A stretch of DNA of 64,000 nucleotides from Daucus carota subsp. sativus (taxonomy: Eukaryota; Streptophyta; Magnoliopsida; Apiales; Apiaceae). Every line of letters begins with the position of its first letter. The first letter of the stretch is position 1. The notes beneath the pieces are model-generated. The model saw only the letters and a program-made list of their open reading frames with translations, was not told the origin of the DNA and ran no database searches. Shown in pieces: positions 36,939-49,438 of the stretch. Location: assembly GCF_001625215.2 (NCBI RefSeq), contig NC_030384.2, positions 37,606,390 to 37,670,389 of the forward strand, written 5' to 3'. The translations under genes were made by a program, and so were the position numbers.

Positions 36939-37339
36939 TATACAAAATATTTTATTACAAGGCAATCATTCAGACACAGGCTAGCTGATTTACTACAAAT
37001 TAATCATATGAAAAACAACAAATGAATGAAACAAACAAGAAAAAACAAGCTATCATATATTTTACTAGTATCATTTTACATTACATAAGAACATTACATC
37101 AAAAATTTCTGTATAATCAAAATATAGACTACCAATTAGTAAATGAAGCAATAATCATAACCTCACCAACTTTCTGTGCTTACTAAATATACTGGAAAAC
37201 CTAAATTCAATCTTCTTCCGTTTCAGCGCTGCTGCAGATAAATAGAAGCAGTTTCTTGTGATCAGGTCTGCGTATATCTGAAACTTCTCCGTATATCTGG
37301 TATAACAGTTCAGCATAAGATTTTTGCTATAATTAGGGG

Positions 37340-38125
37340 TTAGAAGTCGAAGAAATTATTGAAAAGATCTACAGAGGGGGAAGTAGAGTAGTTTATATTA
37401 GGAGAAAATAAATTATTTGAAGGACTAGGGATGAAGTTACTGGGCATGAAACTGCCGTCTATATTAAAATTCCTGCTGGTTTGTAACCCAGGGCTTAGGT
37501 CATGAAAGAAACTTAGAGGATTTGGATCAGACGACATTAATGGAGAAAAAAAGTTTGGGGGTATAGGTGGAAGAGAACTCGGACCAGGTGATAATATGCC
37601 GGGAAATAGCCCTGTAATTCTATCAATATCAGCAGTTAGATCTGAGCCATCAACCATTTGTTGAACATGACCATTTTGTTGTAAATTTCTTTTACCTTCC
37701 GGGGACTTTATTTTCTCTATGGAAGCATAACGAGCTGCTGGAGAAATTGCACCGCTATCTGGAAAGAATGAATGAGACGAAGAATGCACAGGAGACGACG
37801 AGGAAGTAGTGGAAGAATTAGGTCCTGTGAGACGTTGAACTAGTTGCATGAACTCATTAGGGTTTGCATGAATAATCTTCGGAGAAACTGTGTATATGAT
37901 CACCGGAGGGCGGTGTACTGGAGGCGGCTGCTGATGCTGCTGTTGTGGAACAGGAGGAGGTTTTCTGATCTTATGAGAGTCTTTTCGCACTTTTAAAGGC
38001 GTCGGACGGGGGCCTTGGAGCTCCCGTCGGGGCGACTTTCCGTGACCGGAGAAGTCCATGTTGTGGTGGACAGAGTCAATGATGGGGAGAAAAGTATAAG
38101 CAGACGGTGGTGATGCTAAAGGCAT
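37340..38125 (-). CDS. VQ-motif protein, MKS1/VQ20-21-like
   Basis: Intronless, 261 residues from ATG 38125 to TAG. Conserved N-terminal block SPRRELQGPRPTPLKVRKDS followed by HKIRKPP, then a Gln/Pro-rich stretch, PPVIIYTVSPKIIH, and the VQ motif FMQLVQRLTG at residues 92-101. The tail is Ser/Pro-rich, ending in NLFSPN and VDLFNNFFDF. VQ proteins are nuclear partners of WRKY factors. MKS1 (VQ21) is an MPK4 substrate linked to defence, and several SP sites here could be MAP-kinase sites. A second in-frame ATG at 38059 starts directly with MDFSGHGKSPRREL and gives 239 residues, closer to the usual family N-terminus; the first ATG is kept because scanning reaches it first. A TATA-like repeat lies at 38212-38220. 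Confidence 0.92.
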   Translation of the reverse strand: MPLASPPSAYTFLPIIDSVHHNMDFSGHGKSPRRELQGPRPTPLKVRKDSHKIRKPPPVPQQQHQQPPPVHRPPVIIYTVSPKIIHANPNEFMQLVQRLTGPNSSTTSSSSPVHSSSHSFFPDSGAISPAARYASIEKIKSPEGKRNLQQNGHVQQMVDGSDLTADIDRITGLFPGILSPGPSSLPPIPPNFFSPLMSSDPNPLSFFHDLSPGLQTSRNFNIDGSFMPSNFIPSPSNNLFSPNINYSTSPSVDLFNNFFDF

Positions 38126-38211
38126 TGTGTGTTTTCTAGCTTGACGAGGAAGATAATATTATAAGAGCCGACATGAAATATGTTCACAGTTGGATTCAGA
38201 TGACTTGGTAG

Positions 38212-38220
38212 TATATATAT
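38212..38220 (-). promoter_or_regulatory. TATA box candidate for the VQ gene
   Basis: TATATATAC on the minus strand, about 90 bp upstream of the first VQ ATG, a reasonable distance for a TATA box with a short leader. Confidence 0.45.
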
Positions 38221-38557
38221 TGAATAAACAAATAGAGTTGTTAAAATTTAATTACGAAACAGATGGTGAGTGGCTAGCTGCAATAATATTCTTTGGAGGG
38301 GCTGGGCCGGTTCCGTAGAATTATGGAGATTTGAAAGAGTCAAGTCTTCTAATAATCTGAAGATGATAATTTAATAATAATACATAGATTAACACAGGTA
38401 TGACCTGTGATAGGGTAGTTCTGATGCAAGCTTAGAATGGTGATTTATGACCCAGTGATAAAAGCTCATATTAGATAAAGCAATCAACGTCTAGAGCAAT
38501 ACTATTTCAGGGACACCAAAAAATATACATACATATATAATGACAGATTTATGTACT

Positions 38558-38559
<2 letters not shown>

Positions 38560-38604
<45 letters not shown>
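38560..38604. repeat. (AT)n microsatellite
   Basis: Uninterrupted run of about 22 AT units in intergenic DNA upstream of the VQ gene. Confidence 0.95.
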
Positions 38605-38607
<3 letters not shown>

Positions 38608-40145
38608 AATTGATTATGTCATTATTCTTAAAATAATATTTTTGATTATATCATTGTAAAATTGTATAATTTGAGTGTATGTAAATTTTTCTTTCTAAGC
38701 TAGGCCTGAATTGGTATGCTAAGCTCTGTTTGAGCAATTTTGATTTGTTAGTTATCAGTGAATCATTAAAGATGCGATAATAAACATAAAAGTGATTAAT
38801 ATGTAACTTACGATCTATAAATAATTTTTTAAAAAAAATTTAAGTCATTAAAAGAAATATCTTCAACTAATATCGACTAAGGGCACACAGAAAACATATA
38901 TACTGGTCAACTTGCCAGAAAATATCACTGTACAGGAATCCATCATAAATTTGGTGTTAAGCATTTTCGTCTTAAAAAACAAAATAAATTATGATGTCTA
39001 TATCATCCAATCAAAAGTCAAAATTTCAAGTCAGAATAGGGAAATATATCAAAAATGTCTAGTAATCTTCCTGATTCCGCGAAGATTAGAAAATTTCTAG
39101 TAACATATAATTTTCGAAGGTGATTCGGAGTTGAACTGCAGTTGGCCTGATTCAGCCTCTTCACAGAAGAACGAGTCTCATAGTCAATTATATCGCTTTT
39201 CAATGTTCTTTTCTGCAAGTAGTTTCAGTTCATTTTGTCGTATACTGGGTTAAGTGGTCCTTCAATGCTCAAATATTGCTCCTTGAGTTATTTTGTAAAC
39301 TGTTGTAAGTAGCCTCTCAGACTTTTAAAAATGTCTTTAAAAGATTCACGTGTATAAGCAACCTGTTCAAGCCCATTACTTGAAGACCCAAACAAGAGCC
39401 TGGGCCCTGGGTCCAGATTCCGTTGCTCCTGAACCAAAAATCTTGAAGGTAAAAATGGAACCGTGTATGATCAAATTCAGACGGAAACTCGAGTTTTCAA
39501 AATCACACCGCTTTATATTAATCGAGTTTGATTATAGATTTCAACTGAACTAAAAAATTCAAACCAAAATGTTAATTTTATAAATGTACTGCTCATCACA
39601 GTTTAAAACTTTATATGACTTTTAATTTATTACATGAAAGAATAAAGACATTCTGTGATATAAGAAGATTAGCTTGCCAAATAAAATTATATAAATTTTT
39701 AGGGAAAATGAAATAAGGCATGCTGTATTTACAAAGATCTTCTTCCTACATACAGGGTTTATAATTTTTTTTAATTAAAAGGAGTAATAGTTCATAACCA
39801 AATTTACTCGTTTTTGGTATAGCCCTTACATTATTTCAAATATTAAATAAATGTTATTTTTTAATATGCAGATCAACTATGATGAATATCAGAGTAATAT
39901 ATATTATCATTTATCTCTTTATTAATTTTTTTTTAATATCATAGTGAATCAAAATATGATTTTTTTTTCTGTAGGGCTAGTTATTCCAAATTTTAATTTT
40001 AAATTTTTTCTCAAATTACGTGGTCGACAGTTAATTTCTTTTGATTTGTCGATGAATGTATAAAATGTGAGGTCTGGTATTGTTTTTCTGATGCTACGAA
40101 GAATAAGTATATTATGTGATTGAAAAAGTGATTCCTATAGACATA
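38605..40145. other. AT-rich spacer, no gene seen
   Basis: No recognisable coding frame or element ends. Confidence 0.45.
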
Positions 40146-40374
40146 GGAGCCGTTTGGACAAGCTTAAAAAAGTGACTTCTTGTTTAAACTAAAGAAGTGG
40201 AATAGAAGTGAGAAGTAAATAAGTTAATAAAGTGTTTGGAAAAGAAGCAGAAGCTGTGAAAGAGAAGTTAAGATTCCCAGCTTTTTAAAAATGCTTCTGC
40301 TTCTTTACACAAACGGGTCAAGAAAAGCGAGAAACAGCTTCTGCTTCTCCTTCGCAAACAGACCCATAGTGTAT
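40146..40374. mobile_element. Putative MITE, superfamily unclear
   Basis: About 229 bp with short imperfect inverted ends GGAGCCGTTTGGACAAGC and CTTCGCAAACAGACCC. The interior is rich in AGAAGCAGAAGC and its complement, giving a foldback. No convincing target duplication. Confidence 0.45.
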
Positions 40375-40435
40375 AGGAATTACTTTTTCAATTATTAGTT
40401 TAGAAATCATAGAAGTGATATAAGAGGCTTCTGTA

Positions 40436-40634
40436 ATATTCTATAGGGACTCAAGCTATTACACAGTAATTTTGAAAAAATTAATTCAGATAGGCATGAG
40501 CTTTCGTGTCCTGAAGGGATGAGATAACACAAAGATATTCTACGTGGACTCAAGCTATTACGCAGTAATTTGGAAAAATTTAATCCAGATAGACATGAAC
40601 CTTCGTATCCTGAAGGCATGAGATAACACAAAGA
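40436..40634. repeat. Tandem repeat, two 99-bp copies
   Basis: Two direct copies beginning ATATTCTATAGGGACTCAAG (40436) and ATATTCTACGTGGACTCAAG (40535), about 88% alike by eye. A shorter, unrelated direct repeat (GCATAGCGAGTCCAA / ACCTAGCGAGTCCAA) follows at about 40735-40815. Confidence 0.85.
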
Positions 40635-40815
40635 CAGAGGAAGTAACTCTTATAGGCGTGGCGTTTTAGAATATTTGATATATAAGACATATGATCTCTT
40701 TGCTTAGTTTATCTCGAAGCGAGATTGTCATAGCGCATACACAAGATATATGAGTCGTAGCATAGCGAGTCCAATATGACGCACAAGATGTATGAGCCGT
40801 AACCTAGCGAGTCCA

Positions 40816-42289
40816 AACGTAATAAGGCTAAGACTAACAATCCAAGACTACTCATCCCTTTTCTGGAAAGGGCTACATGCCTACATGACCCATGCTGAAA
40901 TGAGAGTCTGCCTAGTCCCATGAAAATTTCAGACATAATATCTGAGAAATCGCGCGAACGCACAAAGAAAATTTTGTATTAATCAAAAGACTTCTTCCAA
41001 CACACCAAGATAAATGTCTTTTTGACAAAAATTCAGCAAAACACATATGCACTTATAATCATGAATTTTTCTGATTCCAATCGAAAGATATAAGACTAAA
41101 AGTGATTAGTACTAGAGTTTATATGATTTACGGTTAAATACTTTTTGAATGAATAATCCAAAAATATATCAGAAAATCACTGAGGCCATGATATCACATA
41201 TGACAGATTTTAATATATGGGCGAATGTAGAGTGTATTATATTATTTGAAAAATTATTCATTGCACAAATGACATGTGAGTATTTAGAACAAATTTTGAG
41301 AGAATTTTTGGGCTTTCAACAATTTTAATATCATTTATATGACATCTACCATGTACAAATATGACATCTATCAATTATATTCATAAAATATATACAAATA
41401 TTCTACTAACCTCATGCAACTGGCTGGCTGAGGATAACCCGAGATGAGCGAATAAAGAAATCGAAAATCGAAAATGAACGAAGAGAGATGTTTGACTTTG
41501 TAAAATTGTACTCGTATCATTGTACTCCATTGAAGTGGAGTATTGACTTCGAAAAGGATCCATGAACCTGGTGCAGAATGAAGTCCGAGATACCCAATAA
41601 GAGGACGAGGATCATGGTCAAAAGTTATTAAATATCTGAATTATTCTCACTCTAATTCCGGGTAGATATGATTATTAAATTATTAGCCACGGTGAATGTA
41701 GCGTTGGAATCAATTTTATTGGTGAAAGAGTGGCCACGTAACCCCTCTTAGCATGTGGTTTGCAACATGCCATGCAATTAACAAAAATTAAAAACCTTTC
41801 TTTTAAGATAATCCTTTGTTGATCCCTATGCTACGAGAGTATGACTCTGTATGAGTAACATACGGTGCATGCATATACTATTCATTTTGACTGAAAGAAT
41901 TACTTACAATCTGTATACACCTGGTTCACGCCGCAGGCCGCACAGATGGTCTGTTTTCTCCACATTTTTTATCGGTAAAACGGTACTCATGTTATAATTT
42001 GTATGGCTTTTCCCACTATTTTTACAGAGTCTTGATAATATTTTTTTTAAATTCTTATATACTCCTGTAACTCATCATCAGTGCACTTATTCCGGTATCG
42101 GAACTTGGACCTTCGATTTTGTGGATCAGCGGTTGAAGTTTTTAAGCATTATTATAACCTTTAATTTAAGCCATATAAAATCAATACAATTACTTAATAT
42201 TTCACTGTACTAATATTATAATTGTTAGATTACTTAATAATTCACTGCTACTAAAAACCTGATATTCAAATCCCGACATTAACATATTA
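40816..42289. other. AT-rich spacer, no gene seen
   Basis: No supported gene or element. Confidence 0.45.
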
Positions 42290-42536
42290 CTCCCTCCGCC
42301 CCTTTTTATTTGACACATTTCTATTTTCATCGGTCAAATTGATTTTTTCTTTGTAAGTTACTCTTTCATTATTTTTAAAAACTGAAAATTATATCTTAAA
42401 ATAGATTAAAAGTTACTTCAGGTGACATATTTCTTTTATTTTTATCAATTGCTAAAATCTTAACAAATTCTAGTCAAACTTTGATCAATTTGAACGGCAC
42501 AAAATCAAAAGTGACAACTAAAAAACACGGAGAGAA
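42290..42536. mobile_element. Stowaway-like MITE, decayed
   Basis: 247 bp with left end CTCCCTCCGCCCCTTTTTAT and right end AAAAACACGGAGAGAA, TA on both sides. The right terminus has drifted from GGAGGGAG. Confidence 0.75.
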
Positions 42537-43594
42537 TACAATTTATCAATTTATATATTAAGATAGTGCACAAATATATTGTCAACAATTTATGATCTTT
42601 ATATGATACTGACTCGGTCCCACCCATCTTTTTATTCTTTTTTTTTTATGTCTTTTCCAATTTTTATATTTCAAAACTTATTCAAAATGATAAAAATTTT
42701 TAATATAAAAACTAATTACTTCCGCTATTTTCTTATATTATACTCACTTTAAATGGTAAGTATTAAGCAGAGCCATCACTTTCTAACAATTCCTTTACTT
42801 ATTTTCTTAGTCCCAAACTAAATATAAATATTTGGGTGAAATGGAAGAAATATGCACTATATAAAAATATATTTTATTTGAAGAATAAATTATTGTAGTA
42901 ATATTTTGTAGCATCAATGTTATCACTGTATATAAATCTTTAGTTTCATAAACTTTGACAGGGTACTCCTTTAAATAAAAATAGGAGTATATGATCCACA
43001 AATCAAATTTCGTTGTTGATTATACAGTTAACTACTCTCTTCGACCATTAAATTTCTTATAAAATGAACGCTTCACTAAAATTAAAATTTCAATTACAAG
43101 AAAATGACTCGATATATCCAGAAGATGGGAACATATATCAGCATAAATTTGCAAGGAGATGACCATCATAATGGCTAAACAAACGAGTACAGAAGTACCG
43201 ATCAATTGGACAAGTCCCTCTTGTTATAAACTCTTGATCATCGAACAAGATGTATAAAAAATAAAATTTAGATTGAGCTCATGGAGCAAGTAGAAACACA
43301 GAGGAAATCAACATCAATCAGTGTCAAGGGGTAACGAATACGGAAAATACACATGAAGAAATAAGAGACACGTCTAATCCGGCTACGCTGTAGTAGATTA
43401 TTACTACGATAACAACCCCTCTTACATCTTTCATTTCACACGCCCTTCCTTGGCCCTGACGCTTCGCCAACCGCCCACGATCGATCCCACTCTCCTACAC
43501 TCCCCTACCATCTCACTCAACTATATAAATCCACATTCTCCTCCACACTCTCTCTACACAATTTTCCCACTCCAAACAAGCCTCATTTTATGCA
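42537..43594 (+). promoter_or_regulatory. Upstream region of the Dof gene with TATA box
   Basis: AT-rich up to about 43400, then C/T-rich. CTATATAAATC at 43521-43531 is a good TATA box, about 70 bp upstream of the ATG, and the pyrimidine-rich leader CTCTCTACACAATTTTCCC follows. Confidence 0.6.
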
Positions 43595-44419
43595 ATGTTC
43601 ACTGATAATGATCTCCAAATGTTACAATTTCCTCACATGCCGCTTGTGATGGATAGAAGCTGGAACAAGTCGAGCCAAGCTGAAATCGCACCGAATTGTC
43701 CGAGATGCGCCTCCCCGAACACCAAATTTTGTTACTACAACAATTATAGCTTGTCGCAGCCTAGGTACTTTTGTAAGGGCTGTAGGAGGTACTGGACGAA
43801 GGGTGGGTCCTTAAGGAATGTTCCCGTGGGCGGCGGGTGTCGTAAATACCGCCGCTCGAGAACAAAGCAGAGTGGTACGAGTCTGGCTCATACCACGGTT
43901 AACCCGGACGGGTTAACTACGAGGTCCACGACTACTGAGGGAGACGAGGAGCCGGCTAATATAGACCTGGCTGCGGTTTATGCCAACTATTTGAATCAAA
44001 ATTCTGGTTCTCAAAATAATGTAGGGGCTGATCAAGATGTTTCTAGCGGAGCTAGTTGTGCATCATACGACTTCCCAATACAAAATTCCGACAATATGGT
44101 AATGGAATTCGAAAAATCGCTTGATCTACTCGAAGAAACCCAGCTACATGATGATCTCTACCAAGATATTAGCATTGGGGACGATAATTATCAGGATTTT
44201 GTTGCTCAAACTCCGAATGCTTTCGAGTTGCTCGATGATAATTTACAAGAAGAAGTGACATGGATGAATGCGGGAACTTTTCCGAATTTTATGTGGGAAT
44301 CTGGCATGCAGTGGCAAGAGCCTGGGTCTTTTCCACATCAAGATCAACTACAAAATTCAGCAAATCTAATCAACCAAAATTGGAGCTCCTCGTCAACGGA
44401 TTTATCTGGATTAATTTAA
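43595..44419 (+). CDS. Dof-type zinc-finger transcription factor
   Basis: Intronless, 274 residues. The Dof domain has C35, C38, C60 and C63 in the CX2CX21CX2C pattern ([53 protein letters not shown]). The remainder is acidic and Asn/Gln-rich, as in activation regions, with a Trp-containing tail ([15 protein letters not shown]). Dof proteins are plant-specific nuclear factors binding AAAG sites. The [13 protein letters not shown] ending with basic YRRSR is closest to the DOF1.2/DOF3.5 type as I remember it; subgroup is not certain. TATA at 43521 and a short leader support the chosen ATG. Confidence 0.95.
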   Translation: MFTDNDLQMLQFPHMPLVMDRSWNKSSQAEIAPNCPRCASPNTKFCYYNNYSLSQPRYFCKGCRRYWTKGGSLRNVPVGGGCRKYRRSRTKQSGTSLAHTTVNPDGLTTRSTTTEGDEEPANIDLAAVYANYLNQNSGSQNNVGADQDVSSGASCASYDFPIQNSDNMVMEFEKSLDLLEETQLHDDLYQDISIGDDNYQDFVAQTPNAFELLDDNLQEEVTWMNAGTFPNFMWESGMQWQEPGSFPHQDQLQNSANLINQNWSSSSTDLSGLI

Positions 44420-44976
44420 GATCTTTTAATCCCTCCATAATTAATTTTTGTTACATTTTCAAGAAACATTTATACTTATATATAACCAATGAATATTCTC
44501 CTCTTACATTGAGATTAAAATAAAAGTCTGGATATTGTCAAGGAAGACTTGATTATATGTATAGTAGATATTTCTTGCCTAGCGCGATCAATGTGAAGTA
44601 TTAATTTTTTTTTTTTTATATCGAAGGAACTAATTTTTAATATAGCACATGGGATTTGCGTAAAATTGCGACACTCGCTTGACTACTAGGTAGTACCTAC
44701 TAGTTAGGCATCTGGACTAATCAAACACATTAGGGAAATTGGAGCCATACAGATGGGGATAATTGTTGAAGAATGCAGTAAGATCGAGCAAGTCCATGTG
44801 TATATAGGTTAATGTAATTTTCTCGAATACGAGAGTTTGTTGCGTCGTAGTTTATGGTGTTTTTCTTTGATGTGAAGAATTTTGTTTTTAAGGTTCTGAT
44901 TGCATGCAACCAAGAATTGGAAATCAGGATGTTTTGCGAATGTTTTTGTCCTACGATATGTGTTAAAATCAAATAA
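44420..44976. other. Dof 3' UTR and spacer
   Basis: AT-rich, no further gene seen before the LINE. Confidence 0.45.
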
Positions 44977-47165
44977 CCAAACCAAACATACCCGGTATAT
45001 CCCGCTTAAAGCAGGATCTGGGAAGGGTAAAATGTACGCAGACCATGCCCCTACTCTAAAGAATAAGGAGGTTGTTTCCCCCCAGCTTAGTGCAAGACAA
45101 AGTATGGTGTGATACATATGTAAATAGTACCTGAGCCCATGGTTGTGAACACATGGGACTCACCTTTACCTCTAATTCGTCTGTCAATGAAAGAGCTGAA
45201 CCTCTTCGTCACCGTATATAACCATAACACTAAACCTCTTTGTCTTTAATTCCTATGTCCATCAATAATCTAAACCTGTTCTGAAAGCATAATGTCATGA
45301 CAATCAAAACCTCTGGACGCCACGAGACCGAGTCTCAACTACTCTAATACTTCTTCTCCAATCATTTCTATCTACTGTCATATCACCCGTGAGACTTAGG
45401 GCTCCCATATCTAAACTTAATTGATCAGCCCCCGTCCGACGGGCCGACCTCTCTTTCTCTTACCCCGAACCGATATATGTTCAACTCTTCTAACCGTGGC
45501 CGAGTTACATTTTCGTCGAACATGTCCATACCAACGTAAACGCCCCTCCCACATTTTCTTAGAGATAGCCTCCACACCTAAAAGGCGTCGAAAAGTAACA
45601 TTTGGTATATGATTAGTCATGGTTTTACCACACATCCAACGCAACATATGCATTTCCGCTGTCTCTAGCCTACGCTCCTGAGCTTTTCTTAATGGCCAGC
45701 ACTCAGAACCATATAGCAATGACGGTCTGATCGCTACTCGATATAATTTACCTTTCAACTGATACGGTACACTTTTATCACACAAGACACTAGTAGCAGC
45801 CCTCCATCGAAACCATCCTATCGAAATACGATGTGTCACATCCGCAGAAATATCACCATTACTCTGAATAATAGAACCCAAGTATTTAAATGTATTAACT
45901 TGTGGCACACGAGACTCCGCAATACATACAGATACACCCTCCTCGTGAATCTCCTCGCTGAAATTGGTGCAAAGATACTCAGTCTTAAAACGGCTCAAAC
46001 GCAACCCATAACCCTCCAGCGATGCACGCCACTGTTCTAGCTTTACATTAACCTCATACCGAGACTCAGCTATTAATATATCATCAGCAAAAAGCATACA
46101 CCAAGGCACATGCACTTGAATGTCACAGGTAATCACATCCAAAACAATTATAAAAAGCAACGGGCTTAACACTGAACCTTGATGAAGTCCTACTTCCACT
46201 GGGAAATACTGAGTATCTCCAACGGGTGTCCTAACACAAGTCTCCACCGCTGAATACATATCTTGTATGGTGCGAATATACATCGACGGAACCCCTCGCG
46301 CTGCTAAACATCTCCAAAGAACGGCCCGTGGTACACTATCATAAGCCTTTTCAAGATCTATAAACACCATATGAAGATCCTTACGACGCTCTCGATATTT
46401 CTCCATAAGACAACGAATGAGATAAATCGCCTCAATTGTTGACCTCCCAGGCATAAAACCAAATTGATTCGCTGAAATGGTAACAATTCTTCGAACCCTG
46501 CACTCAATAACTCTCTCCCAGAGTTTCATTGTATGACTAAGCAACTTAATACCACGATAATTACTACAACTTTGAGCATCACCTTTATTCTTGTAGATGG
46601 GTACCACAACACTCAACCGCCATTCACTCGGCATCTTGGATGTTCGAAAGATCACGTTAAAAAGAGCCGTCAACCATGTTACCCCCTGTTCTGCCAAACA
46701 CTTTCATACCTCAATCGGAATCTCATCGAGCCCAACTGCCTTACCTTTACCCATCATGCATAAAGCTGCGCGAACCTCTGCCACAGTAATATCTTGACCC
46801 ATATCCACATCATTGTTAGGAACATGTACAATCTCATTTTCGAAAACAATCTCCCTTCCTCGCGCTGGGTTAAATAACTCTGAAAAATACCTAACCCATC
46901 TCGCTGTAATATCCTGATCATGAAGTAAAACACGATCACCCTCATCCTTAATATAACGAACCAAACCAATATCCTGACGTCTCTTATTACGTGCTTTTGC
47001 AAGTTTAAAAATTTCATTTACCCCCTCCTTAGTACTTAGACGCCTATACATAATACATGTCTTGATACGCCTTAAATTTTGCCTATGCGACTGCCTGTTT
47101 AACCATCCTTCTTGCAATTTTAAATAACTCCCTCTTTATATGTCGCTCGGGCCCTTCGGGACATG
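44977..47165 (-). mobile_element. RTE-like LINE, 5'-truncated and inactivated
   Basis: Reverse transcriptase of a non-LTR retrotransposon. In the main frame from about 47060 to 45430 the RT motifs are visible: YRGIKLLSHTMKLWERVIE, QFGFMPGRST, VFIDLEKAYD, HQGSVLSPLLF, LFADDIL (the FADD form of the catalytic box) and FKYLGSIIQSNGDI, followed by a C-terminal WYGHVRR region. The endonuclease is absent. One in-frame TGA at 46704-46706 interrupts PIEV(W)KCLAEQG. Frame changes near 47060 and 45430 are needed to recover ERHIKRELFKIARRM upstream and DMGALSLTGDMTVDRN downstream. The minus-strand 3' end (plus 44977-45110) has the TACGCAGACC / GGTATATCCCGC tail and ends in GTTTGGTTTGG, like plant RTE elements. 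Dead copy. Confidence 0.88.
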
Positions 47166-47453
47166 ATATTAGTTCCAAAAAAACCCCTTCTAATAACAAC
47201 AATTATCATGTTCGTGTGTGAATAACAGACTAATATAAAATAGTTAATTAGCGAAATTTGAAGAGGATATATTATGTTCTAGTGTGTTTCTAGCCGTTTT
47301 TTAAAAATTTAAAAATTTCCACTCTCATTTTTTTAAAAAGCAAGTATGTTTTTTTAACTTATTATCATGAAATCCAAATTGAAACCAAATTATTAAGGTC
47401 CATATTTAGCAGGTTCGAGAGAAATCCAATATTCGATTCCTTACAATTTCATA

Positions 47454-47902
47454 CTCCCTCCGTTTCAAATTAGATGTCCACTTTAAAAAAATCACACAGT
47501 TTAAGAAAAGTGGTTGTTCATAAATTAATTGCATTAAATGATCAAAATATGTGGAGTGAGATTGATCTAAGAAATATAAATACTCCCTCTGTTTTTTTTA
47601 TATGTCACTTTTGACTTTGGCACGTATCTTTAGGTGCATTGACCGGTTAGCAAAAATTATTATTTTTAATTGATTTTTTTTGTGAATTAAAATTTTGATT
47701 ATATATTTTTATTCAGAAAAAGAAAATTTCAAAAAAAATACTTTTAACTACCCGGTCAAAGCACTTAAAAGTGTGTGCCAAAAAGTTAAACGTCATATAT
47801 TAAAAAACGGAGGGAGTAAGAGATGTGTGGAGTAAAATTGACTTTGAAAATATGATTTTGCATTGAAAGTTGAAGTGAACAAGTAATTTGAAACAAAAAA
47901 AT
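47454..47902. mobile_element. Outer Stowaway-like MITE interrupted by another
   Basis: The left end CTCCCTCCGTTTCAAATTAG (47454) finds its inverted partner GAACAAGTAATTTGAAAC only at about 47880-47894, beyond a complete second MITE at 47583-47816. The right terminus has lost its GGAGGGAG end to an A-run. Removing the inner element gives an outer one of about 215 bp. Confidence 0.7.
47583..47816. mobile_element. Stowaway MITE nested inside another
   Basis: 234 bp with ends CTCCCTCTGTTTTTTTTATA and TATTAAAAAACGGAGGGAG and TA duplicated (47581-47582, 47817-47818). Complete ends show it inserted later than the element it splits. Confidence 0.88.
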
Positions 47903-48143
47903 TTCTTAAAAGTGTATAATTTTAGTCCATCGACTAGGTATGAGTGTACGACTGAAATAATAACTATCTACAATGTGTGGAATTATCCATGGTATGTGAA
48001 ATGGGCTCTACCAATGATTATGTACATAAAACCTTTACTAATAGGTTACAAAGCCCAGGGTTGAAATGGGCTGTATTCATTCAAGTTTTCTACACCTTTT
48101 TCTTTTCGATTTCCTTTCGCCTGAACAGCTATCACAAATTACT

Positions 48144-48325
48144 TCTCTTCTAAAAATCACGATTAATCACCGATTAATCCCTGTTTCATAACTCGCCGAA
48201 CTGATTAAATCTCCGATTAATCACCGATCAATCCGATTAATCTCCGATCAATTCAATTAATCCCCGATTAATCCTTGTTCCGTGACTTTACCGATTAAAT
48301 CCGATTCCCGCTTTTTACACCACTG
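48144..48325. mobile_element. Mutator-like MITE, CGATTAATC family, copy 2
   Basis: 182 bp flanked by a perfect 9-bp duplication CAAATTACT (48135-48143 and 48326-48334). The interior is packed with CGATTAATC, CGATCAATC and related words in one orientation. Imperfect inverted ends CTTCTAAAAATCACG and CCGCTTTTTACACCAC resemble those of copy 1 at 23631-23980. Confidence 0.8.
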
Positions 48326-48334
48326 CAAATTACT

Positions 48335-49438
48335 TATAATCTTCTGGACTAGTCTAACTAAATGCAATATTGGTATCATCTATAACCTAAATATAAATAC
48401 ATGATATATTTATATTAATATTTTATCTATCCGTGGTTCCTTAGTAACTATGTAATTGTATATTTATCTTAATTAAATGTGTTAAAATTTGTATCACAAA
48501 TAATATATAAACTTGAGAGTATTACATTTTTTGTGTTGCAGTACCGAAACTCGAAAAATCTGGTCACAAAGTATGGATTTTATGACTTGATTTTGTTGTG
48601 ATATGTTATTCTACTTCTCGCTCACATGAAAAATATAAAAACATATTTATTTATAAGACATATAATTATAAATTATAAAAGGAATAAGTAAAAGATATCA
48701 TTCTAGATATAGTAAAAAGGTTTCATATTTTAGTCAATATTTATATCAATACTTTTTCTATTAAAATTAACTGTAAATATAAAAATGTGTTTACATAAAA
48801 TGTTTGAGATAAATTTTTTGTTTTACTTCGTTTTAGATAAAGCTAATTGAAGTTTATACTCAAAACCTTAATAACAATCAGATTTGTTTGATTGTCAACA
48901 TCTTAATGACAATTTTATTAAAAAAAAATCTTAATGACAATAATGCAAGTCAACACACAAGTAATTACATCATCGCCTTAGGATTAACACACAAATTCCT
49001 TCAACTTAATCCAACTTAATGAAAGTTACGTGGTGTATTCTTGCTTAATTTTATCGATTAGCCGATATACAGCTATAAAAATTCAAAAATACAGAGAGTT
49101 AACATCTCGTTTTCATGATTAGCTGTGGCAGTGCATATGCATGATGTCATCAACATGCCATTAATGATAATAAACAAATTTTAATCAACTTGTAATTTGT
49201 TCATTTGTCCATGTTTCTTTGGAACCGAATAATAAAGATTACTAATCAGTGAAACTTTCAATGTGAATGAATGCACACAACTAGGAGATTCTTCTTATAC
49301 TTTCGTCACCAATCTAAGAGATAGTAAAGCCTTTAGGTTAATTATATAATTAGGAACTATAAATTAATGATCAAGTAGTTAAATAGTCCAAGCATCATAC
49401 GTACAGTATCTTATAAGCTTGATTGCTTTATGTCATAA
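48335..49438. other. AT-rich spacer, no gene seen
   Basis: No supported coding frame or element. Confidence 0.45.
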
